A stretch of 43,605 nt of DNA from Nitriliruptoraceae bacterium (lineage in GTDB: Bacteria > Actinomycetota > Nitriliruptoria > Nitriliruptorales > Nitriliruptoraceae), in assembly GCA_003554005.1 (NCBI GenBank), contig PWEU01000042.1:1-43605 (forward strand), read 5' to 3'. A model generated the notes under the pieces. That model ran no database searches. It saw only the letters and a list, made by a program, of their open reading frames with translations, and was not told the origin of the DNA. How positions within the stretch are numbered: position 1 is the stretch's first letter; the number at the start of each line of letters is the position of its first letter. Of this stretch, positions 32,809 to 39,563 are shown piece after piece. The position numbers and the translations under genes were made by a program.

Positions 32809-33720
32809 GTGTCCTCGAACACCTGCAGCAGCTTGGCTCGGATCCACCACGAACCGCTGGCCGGGACGGCGGCCCAGGCCACCGGCTACCTCCTGATGGA
32901 GCAACCCGGCAGCTGGGGACGCCACGCGCTGACCGAGAGCGCCCTCGAACCGGGTCTCGGGGCCCGACTGGAGGCCGCCGGTGCCGCTGCCGGGGTGAAG
33001 GTGCTGCTGACCCGTCGACCCGGCCCCCACCCCGCCGCCGAACTGACGCGACGCGAGGTCGTCCTCGCCCGCACCGGCCCCGCCCCCTGGATGGAGGTGT
33101 GCCGTCTCACACCCGCGGAGCTGGGCGCCCTCGACCCCGCCGTCTGCGCCAGCCCCACGCCACCCAGGCTCGGTCCCACCACCACGCGACCGCGGTGGCT
33201 GGTGTGCACCCACGCCAAACGCGACCGGTGCTGCGCGAGCCTCGGCCGACCGGTCGCGGACACCCTGGGCGCCCTCCACCCCGATCAGACCTGGGAGACC
33301 AGCCACCTCGGCGGCCACCGGTTCGCCGGGACGATGCTCGTCCTGCCCGAAGGTCTGATGTACGGCGACCTCGACGTGGCGACGGCGATGGAGGTCGTCA
33401 CAGGCCACCTCGCCGGCCGGATCACCGTCGACCACCTGCGCGGGCGCTCCCACCTGAGCCCGCCGGCCCAGCTCGCCGAGGTCGCCGCCCGCCGCCACCT
33501 GGACCTCGACCGGATCGATGGCGTCGAGGTGACCGACCAGCCGCTGCAGGGACCCGAGCCCGACGGCGACCCGGTCCAGCTCGCGGTCGCTGCGGGCGGG
33601 CGCCAGGTCCAGGTGTCGATCCGGGCCCGTCGCGATCCCCGGCCACGTCCGATGTCCTGTGACGCCGAACCCGAGATGCCGGTGCTGCTCGAGGTGCTCG
33701 ACCTCGAGGTGGTGGGCTGA
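32809..33720 (+). CDS. Sucrase/ferredoxin-like (Apd1/Aim32-type) [2Fe-2S] protein
   Basis: 303 residues, thioredoxin-like ferredoxin domain (PF06999 family). Cluster ligands visible: Cys in VCTHAKRDRCCA (C-x7-CC) and the two His of SHLGGHRFAG (H-x3-H), the arrangement of bis-histidinyl [2Fe-2S] clusters in yeast Apd1/Aim32. GTMLVLPEGLMYG is another family landmark. GTG at 32809 is chosen because ggag lies about 6 bases upstream; the frame is open further 5' without domain support. The partner enzyme is unknown, with no reductase nearby. It converges on the aldehyde dehydrogenase gene. Confidence 0.9.
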   Translation: MSSNTCSSLARIHHEPLAGTAAQATGYLLMEQPGSWGRHALTESALEPGLGARLEAAGAAAGVKVLLTRRPGPHPAAELTRREVVLARTGPAPWMEVCRLTPAELGALDPAVCASPTPPRLGPTTTRPRWLVCTHAKRDRCCASLGRPVADTLGALHPDQTWETSHLGGHRFAGTMLVLPEGLMYGDLDVATAMEVVTGHLAGRITVDHLRGRSHLSPPAQLAEVAARRHLDLDRIDGVEVTDQPLQGPEPDGDPVQLAVAAGGRQVQVSIRARRDPRPRPMSCDAEPEMPVLLEVLDLEVVG

Positions 33721-33724
33721 TCCC

Positions 33725-33771
33725 CGGGCGACGAGCGGACGCCCCCAGCCGACGGGCCGGCCGGTCGCCCG
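33725..33771. terminator. Inverted repeat between ferredoxin-like and aldehyde dehydrogenase genes
   Basis: cgggcgac (33725-33732) pairs with gtcgcccg (33764-33771), 8 bp perfect, enclosing a smaller ggccggcc palindrome (33756-33763). Likely a shared terminator in the 57-base convergent gap. Confidence 0.45.
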
Positions 33772-33777
33772 CGGCGC

Positions 33778-35544
33778 TCAGGCCCGCAGACCGTGCCAGG
33801 CCATGGCGGCCAGCGTGCGCGGGTCGAAGTCGACGGTCAGGTCAGCGAGCAACGGTGACAGCCGGTGCATCCGGCTGTGGGTGTGCAGCCAGGGTGGGGT
33901 GAGCGGGGGACGCCACGGGCCCCGGATCACCGTCTTCTCGACATCTTCGAGCAGGAAGGTGTTGTGGGCCGTCCCGCGGCCGGACTGGATGTCGGTCAGC
34001 TCGTTGCCGGCGTAGGCGCCCCAGGGCGGGGACACGAACACGAAGCCGATCCCGGCCCAGAGGTTGACGCCCACCGTGCCGTAGCGCAGCTGCTCCACGG
34101 CGCGTTCGACCGCCGCCGCCACCTCCGGGTCCGCCAACGAGCGGGGGGGGACCAGCAGGGTGGCCGACAGGTTGCCCCAGAGCTGCTCGTTGCACAGCTG
34201 CACGGCCTCGTCGATGAAGTCGGGCACCGACCGGGGCGCATCCAGGGCGGTCTCGCTGATCACCCCGCAGAAGGACTCGGTGGTGAACACCACGTCATCG
34301 GTCACCGACGGGTCGACGTCGGGGATCAGGGTGAAGGGCAACCCGCCCTCCACGGCCTCGCTCAGCTGCTCCGCCTGCCGGTGGGTGGAGACGAACAGCT
34401 CGTACCGCTCCTCGGCACCCGGGTAGTAGAACTCGCGCGGGGTCGCCCGCCGGAAGGAGTCTCGGACGGCATCCAGCAGGGCCCGACGCTTCGACCAGGC
34501 CCGGTGCTGGATGACGACGTCCCCGGCGACGCAGTTGAACCCGGCGTTGTTCACCAGCATCGAGGCGATGTGGTCACCCTGGAAGGCGAGGTCCTTCGCC
34601 GTCCAGGGCCCCGGGACCACGATCACCGGGCTGACGTCACCGAGCTCGGAGGTCATGGGCACATCGATCCGGGGACGGCCCTCGGCACGTCGCTGTCGTC
34701 CCTCCTCGCCGGTCCCGAACACGATCGCATCGTGGGTGCGGTCGGAGCCGGTGATGTGGATGGCGTCGATGTCGGCGTGCTCGGTGAGGTGGCGCCCGAC
34801 CTCCGCTCCGCCATGGACGATGCGCAGCAGGTCCGCGTCGATCAGCGGCGCGAAGGCCGCAGCGATATGCGGCCCGAGGTAGCCGTTCACCGGGTTCATC
34901 TTCAGCACCACGACCCGGTCGTCGGCGAACAGCTGGGAGAGCGCGTCCATCGGGCCGATCGAGGAGACGTTGCCCGCGCCGAGCACCACCGCGACCCCCG
35001 GGGCCCGCTCGTGGTCCGACCGGTAGCTGCGCCCCATCCGTGCCATGGCCTGGTCGAGGCTCACCCCGGGCTGGAGCCAGGCCTCGGCCGTGAGCCCGGT
35101 GTGGATCAGCCGATCGAGCCGGTCACCGGGCACCACGTCGACGACGACCCGGGCCCCCTCGGTCCGCATCGCCGGCGGTTGGGGGCGCCCGGTCTCCTGG
35201 AGGTCGGTGAGGGTGGTGTGGAGCAACTGCAGGTTCCGCAGGACGAAGTAGGGACCCGTACCCCAGTCCTCTCCGGCGAGGTGGCTGTCCGGCGCGATGC
35301 CCTTGGCGGCTGCGGCGCTGGCCGCCCAGCCGGCCCCGGCCGCGTGGGTGGTCCGTTGCAGCTCGGCGAGTAGGGCCAGGCGCTCGGGGATGCCGGTGGC
35401 ACACCACCTGGGGGCACCGGCGCGGAGCTCGGCGATCGCCGCATCCAGCTCAGCCGGGGTGGCCTCCCGGTCGGGTGTTCCCACCGTCACCGGCACGGCG
35501 TGTCGCCGGGATCCCTCCCCTGCGACGCTGGCGGTTCCGCTCAT
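33778..35544 (-). CDS. Aldehyde dehydrogenase family protein, long form
   Basis: 588 residues, longer than classical ALDHs (about 490). Oxidises aldehydes with NAD(P). Cofactor segment APGVAVVLGAGNVSSIGPMD, HITGSDRTHDAIVFG, general-base region ELGDVSPVIVVPG and nucleophile Cys in NNAGFNCVAGDV. Central insertions account for the length. It is not ProA: size, active-site context and N-terminus differ. ATG at 35544 has ggaggtg 6 bases upstream. Single gene between a convergent ferredoxin-like gene and an ABC exporter; its substrate is not predictable. Confidence 0.93.
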   Translation of the reverse strand: MSGTASVAGEGSRRHAVPVTVGTPDREATPAELDAAIAELRAGAPRWCATGIPERLALLAELQRTTHAAGAGWAASAAAAKGIAPDSHLAGEDWGTGPYFVLRNLQLLHTTLTDLQETGRPQPPAMRTEGARVVVDVVPGDRLDRLIHTGLTAEAWLQPGVSLDQAMARMGRSYRSDHERAPGVAVVLGAGNVSSIGPMDALSQLFADDRVVVLKMNPVNGYLGPHIAAAFAPLIDADLLRIVHGGAEVGRHLTEHADIDAIHITGSDRTHDAIVFGTGEEGRQRRAEGRPRIDVPMTSELGDVSPVIVVPGPWTAKDLAFQGDHIASMLVNNAGFNCVAGDVVIQHRAWSKRRALLDAVRDSFRRATPREFYYPGAEERYELFVSTHRQAEQLSEAVEGGLPFTLIPDVDPSVTDDVVFTTESFCGVISETALDAPRSVPDFIDEAVQLCNEQLWGNLSATLLVPPRSLADPEVAAAVERAVEQLRYGTVGVNLWAGIGFVFVSPPWGAYAGNELTDIQSGRGTAHNTFLLEDVEKTVIRGPWRPPLTPPWLHTHSRMHRLSPLLADLTVDFDPRTLAAMAWHGLRA

Positions 35545-35709
35545 GGAGCACCTCCCCGACCCGTGGGGCGCGCCCGCGCGGTCCCCGGGGGCCCGCGCGG
35601 CACCACCCCTCTCATCGGGCCAGCGTAGGCCAGCTCGCCCCGCGAGCCGGCACCCACGGGCTCAGCCGTCACCCCCACGCCCCCGGTCCCGTCCGGCGGG
35701 GGTCGGAGC

Positions 35710-37557
35710 TCAGGACCGCGTGCCGACACCGCGGGTCCAGCTGTCGTGCAGCGCGCCGTAGACCCCGCCCTCGGCGACCAGGTCGCGGTGGTGCCCACGT
35801 TGGACCAGCCGTCCGGCATCGAACACCAGCACCTCGTCGGCGGCCTCAGCCGTGGACATCCGGTGGGCGATGGTGACGGTCGTCCGACCCGAGGTGAGCC
35901 CGGCCAGGGCGCGCTGGGTGCGCACCTCGGTCGCGGGATCGACCGCAGAGGTGGCCTCGTCCAGCACCAGCAGGTCGGGGTTGGCGACGTAGGCACGGGC
36001 CAGCGCCACCAGTTGGCGTTCCCCGGCGGACAGGGAGCCGCCCCGCTCCCCGACCGGGGTGTCGAGGTGATCGGGCAACTCGTCGATCCAGTCGCCGAGG
36101 CCGAGCTCCAGGCAGGCCAGGGCGAGGTCCTCATCGGTCAGACCCTCGCGGCCCATGCGCCCGTTGTCGGCGATACTGCCCTCGAACAGCGCGCCGTCCT
36201 GGGGGACCATCACCACCCGCTGCCGCAGGGACGAGAACCGGACCTCGTCCACCGGGATGCCGTCGAGCAGCACGCGTCCCTCGAGTGGGTCCATCAACCG
36301 GGTCAGGAGCTTCGCGAAGGTCGTCTTGCCCGAACCGGTCTCCCCGACCACCGCGACCCGGGTCCGTGGCGCGATCTCCACCTCGACGTCGTCGAGCACC
36401 ACAGGACCGGACGCGGCGCGGGCGACCTCCCCGGGGTGTGGGTACCGGAAGCTGACGTGCTCGAAGCGGATACGCACGGGACCCGGCGGCAGTTCGCGGC
36501 CCTCCTCCCCGGGGTCGGCGACATCGGGCTCGACGTCGAGGATGTCGAGGACCCGACGCCACCCGGCCACGGCGGTCTGCCCCTCGTTGATCACCTCGGC
36601 GGCGATCAGGACGGGATCGACGAACAGGGTGATCAGGAACAGGAACGCCAGGACCGTGCCGACGGTGACCTGGTCATCGATCCCGAGCAGCACCCCGCCG
36701 ACCACTGCCGCGGCCGTGGCCAACGCTCCGGACACCTCGCCGGTGCCGGAGAACATCGAGGAGTAGGTGCCGGCCCGCACCGCCGCCCGGCGGTGCTCCT
36801 CGATGCGCTCGTCCAGACGGGCCTGGGTGCGCTCCTCGATGCCGTAGGCCCGCACGACCGGGGCACCGACCACGGTCTCCGCCAGCGCGCCGAGCATGAC
36901 GCCCACCTTCTCGCGCACGATCAGGTAGGCGACCGTGAGCCGGCGCTGGAACCAGCGGGCACCCAGCATGAAGGGCACGAAGACCAGCAGCACCAGCGCT
37001 GTGAGCCGCCAGGAGTAGAAGAGCATCACCAGCGTCGCCCCCGTGAGCTGACCGATGCTGGTGATCAGGTTCAGCCCGGCCCACTGCATGAACCGGCTGA
37101 TCTCGTCGATGTCGGAGGTCACCCGGGAGACCAGGCCCCCGCGCTGCTGGGTGGCCTGGTGGAGCATCGAGAGGTCGTGGATGTGTCGGAAGGCGCGCAC
37201 CCGCAGGCTGGAGAGGGCCGTCTCGACCACCGCGGCGAGCCGGTAGTTCATCGCCCCGCTCGCCAGGGCCGTGATCGCCACGGCCACGAAGGCGGCCAGC
37301 ACGATCACCGCCACCGCATCGAGGTCGAGCCCCGCGCCGCTCGCGAGTCCGTCGTCGATCGTGCGCTGGATCGCGATGGGCACGATCGCCCGGCCCGCCG
37401 TCGCCAGCAGCGCCAGCAGCATCGTGACCGCCAGCCCCCCCCGCAGCTCGGGAGAGAGGGCCAGCCCACGACGGAAGGTCCGCCAGGCACCCTCGGGCTG
37501 GGCCGGCCGCGCGTCGGTGGTCGGGCGGGGGGTCGCCTCCTCGCGGCGCCGGCTCAT
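35710..37557 (-). CDS. ABC exporter half-transporter B (ATP-binding/permease)
   Basis: 615 residues. Six-helix exporter domain (about 25-330), then an NBD with Walker A VGETGSGKTTFAK, signature LSAGERQ (degenerate from LSGGQ) and Walker B LLVLDEATSAVD with catalytic Glu; H-loop IAHRMST. Starts at ATG 37557 overlapping the stop of the partner (ATGA). With that partner it forms a heterodimer: this subunit's good Walker B pairs with the partner's good LSGGQ. Such exporters move drugs, lipids or peptides. No substrate hint nearby. Confidence 0.96.
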   Translation of the reverse strand: MSRRREEATPRPTTDARPAQPEGAWRTFRRGLALSPELRGGLAVTMLLALLATAGRAIVPIAIQRTIDDGLASGAGLDLDAVAVIVLAAFVAVAITALASGAMNYRLAAVVETALSSLRVRAFRHIHDLSMLHQATQQRGGLVSRVTSDIDEISRFMQWAGLNLITSIGQLTGATLVMLFYSWRLTALVLLVFVPFMLGARWFQRRLTVAYLIVREKVGVMLGALAETVVGAPVVRAYGIEERTQARLDERIEEHRRAAVRAGTYSSMFSGTGEVSGALATAAAVVGGVLLGIDDQVTVGTVLAFLFLITLFVDPVLIAAEVINEGQTAVAGWRRVLDILDVEPDVADPGEEGRELPPGPVRIRFEHVSFRYPHPGEVARAASGPVVLDDVEVEIAPRTRVAVVGETGSGKTTFAKLLTRLMDPLEGRVLLDGIPVDEVRFSSLRQRVVMVPQDGALFEGSIADNGRMGREGLTDEDLALACLELGLGDWIDELPDHLDTPVGERGGSLSAGERQLVALARAYVANPDLLVLDEATSAVDPATEVRTQRALAGLTSGRTTVTIAHRMSTAEAADEVLVFDAGRLVQRGHHRDLVAEGGVYGALHDSWTRGVGTRS

Positions 37558-39482
37558 CGGTCCGGCTCCGGTCCCGCCTCGGCGGCCGCCTGCTCGGCGG
37601 CGTCCCGCTCCCGCGCGTCCTCCTCGTAGGCGGTGACGAGCTGGCGGTAGGCGGGAACCTCCGCCAGCAGCCGTCCGTGGCTCCCCCGGGCGGCGACGCG
37701 GCCCTCGTCGACGAACACCACCTCGTCGGCCAGGGCGATCGAGCTCTGACGGTAGGCCACGACGATCACCGTCGCCGGGAGCTCGGCGTCGGCCAGCCCT
37801 CTGAGGATCGCCGACTCCACGGCGGGATCGACCGCCGAGGTGGCATCGTCGAGGACCAGCAGCCGCGGGGAGCGCACCAGGGCGCGGGCCAGGGCGATCC
37901 GCTGCCGCTGCCCACCGGACAAGGTCGCCCCGCGCTCCCCCACCACGGTGTCGTACCCCGCCCCCAGGGCGGTGATGAAGCCGTGGGCCTGAGCGAGACG
38001 CGCTGCCGCCTCGACGCGGTCGTGGGGCAGCTCGGCCCCGAGGGTGATGTTGTCACGCACGGTGTCATCGAACAGGAACGCCTCCTGGAACACGATCGCG
38101 ACGTGGTCGGCGAGCTGGTCACGGGCGAGCTCGGGCAGGGCGTGCTCGTCGTAGGTGACCTGCCCGTGGGCGGGGTCGTAGAGCCGCACCAGGAGCGACG
38201 CGATCGTCGACTTGCCGGAGCCGGTCGCCCCGACCAGGGCGATCGTGCGGCCGGCGGCCACGTCGAAGGTCACCGAGTCGATACCGCGACGGTGATCCTC
38301 GGGGCCCGGGTTCGCGGGATCGTCCCCGGCGGCTGGCACCATCGGGCCAGCCACCCCGTCGAGGCGCTCGCGCTCCGAGCTCGGGTGGAGGAAGCCGACC
38401 TCGACCATCGCAGCCTCTGCACCCCCCTGACCCGCTCCCGGCGCATCGCCGTAGGTCATGCGGTCGGTGGCGGCCAGTACCCGCGAGACCCGATCCCAGC
38501 CCACCACGGCCCGGGGCAGTTCGCCGAGCAGCCAGCCGAAGACACGCATCGGCAGCGCCACCAGGCGGAACAGGTAGGCGAACTGGACCAGGTCGCCGGG
38601 GGTCAGGGCACCGTCACGCACCCGGTAGGCACCGACCAGCAGGACCAGTAGGATGCCGACGTTCGGCAGGGCCTCGATGACGGGGTCGAAGAACGCCCGG
38701 AGGCGGCCGACCCGGATCATCTTGTCCCGCAGATCGTCCGAGACCGCCCGGAACCGCTCCTCCTCGGCGTCCTCACGACCCAGGGTCTTGACGACCAGCG
38801 CGGCGTCGAAGGACTCGTGGGCCACCTCGGAGACGTCCGCCCGGGCCTGCTGCGCGACCGTCGCGGCGCTGCGCATCCGGCGCTGGTAGAACCAGTTCGC
38901 GAAGCCGAGGAGTGGCCCGACCGCGAACCCGATGGCTGCCAGCGCCGGGTCGGTCACGATGAGCAGGGCGGCGGTGATGGCCAGCAGCACGGTGGCGCCG
39001 AAGGCCATCGGCAGGGGCGCGGCCACGAAGAACGCGGACTCGACGTCCGCGTTGGCGTTGGAGAGCAACTCGCCCGTCGGATGTCGGCGGTGCCAGGACA
39101 GGGGCAGCTCGAGGTAGCGACGGGTGACCTGGCGGCGGTAGCTGGACTGCAGGCTGAACTGGGCGTAGTAGGCCCCCAGCCGCCGTCCGACCACCCCGAT
39201 CGCCTTGAACAGCGCGACCCCGACGATCAGCAGCACGGCGGTGAGCAGGAGGCCACGGTCGAACTCACCGGCGGCGAAGCTCGGGATCAGCACCTCATCG
39301 GTGATCCAGCCGAGCACCAGCGAGGACAGCACCATCATGGTGGCATAGACCAGCGAGCCGCCGATGCCGACGCTGAAGGGCCGCGGCGCGGAGCGCAAGG
39401 CCACCGCGATGACCGCGAGCCCACGTCGGAGCAGCCCGTCGTCCGACGGGTCACGCGGGGTGGGGCGGTCGGTGACGGTCAC
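37554..39482 (-). CDS. ABC exporter half-transporter A (ATP-binding/permease)
   Basis: 642 residues. Transmembrane domain about 20-340, then a linker and an NBD with Walker A VGATGSGKSTIAS, intact signature LSGGQRQRIALARA, but Walker B LLVLDDATSAVD where Asp replaces the catalytic Glu; the H-loop His is replaced in VAYRQSS. This makes the degenerate half of a TM287/288-type heterodimer; the other half follows with an ATGA overlap. Start GTG 39482 is the first codon of the open frame and lacks a good Shine-Dalgarno sequence, so it is uncertain. Confidence 0.95.
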   Translation of the reverse strand: MTVTDRPTPRDPSDDGLLRRGLAVIAVALRSAPRPFSVGIGGSLVYATMMVLSSLVLGWITDEVLIPSFAAGEFDRGLLLTAVLLIVGVALFKAIGVVGRRLGAYYAQFSLQSSYRRQVTRRYLELPLSWHRRHPTGELLSNANADVESAFFVAAPLPMAFGATVLLAITAALLIVTDPALAAIGFAVGPLLGFANWFYQRRMRSAATVAQQARADVSEVAHESFDAALVVKTLGREDAEEERFRAVSDDLRDKMIRVGRLRAFFDPVIEALPNVGILLVLLVGAYRVRDGALTPGDLVQFAYLFRLVALPMRVFGWLLGELPRAVVGWDRVSRVLAATDRMTYGDAPGAGQGGAEAAMVEVGFLHPSSERERLDGVAGPMVPAAGDDPANPGPEDHRRGIDSVTFDVAAGRTIALVGATGSGKSTIASLLVRLYDPAHGQVTYDEHALPELARDQLADHVAIVFQEAFLFDDTVRDNITLGAELPHDRVEAAARLAQAHGFITALGAGYDTVVGERGATLSGGQRQRIALARALVRSPRLLVLDDATSAVDPAVESAILRGLADAELPATVIVVAYRQSSIALADEVVFVDEGRVAARGSHGRLLAEVPAYRQLVTAYEEDARERDAAEQAAAEAGPEPDR

Positions 39483-39497
39483 CGGGCCGAGGGTAGC

Positions 39498-39540
39498 CAG
39501 CCGTGGGGGTGTCTCGACGTCGAGACAGGTCCCACGGCTG
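39498..39540 (-). terminator. Strong terminator hairpin after the RNase E/G gene
   Basis: CAGCCGTGGG (39498-39507) and CCCACGGCTG (39531-39540) form a perfect 10-bp outer stem around an 18-bp perfect palindrome (39510-39527, tgtctcgac/gtcgagaca). It ends the RNase transcript 24 bases after its stop and separates it from the ABC exporter genes. No T tract. Confidence 0.65.
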
Positions 39541-39563
39541 GTGACCCGCTCAGCAGCGGCAGC

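Noticed and set aside
33778..35544. Aldehyde dehydrogenase considered as proA, to complete proB-proA
   Set aside because: 588 residues against about 420 for ProA, with classical ALDH cofactor and Cys motifs and no gamma-glutamyl phosphate reductase signature.
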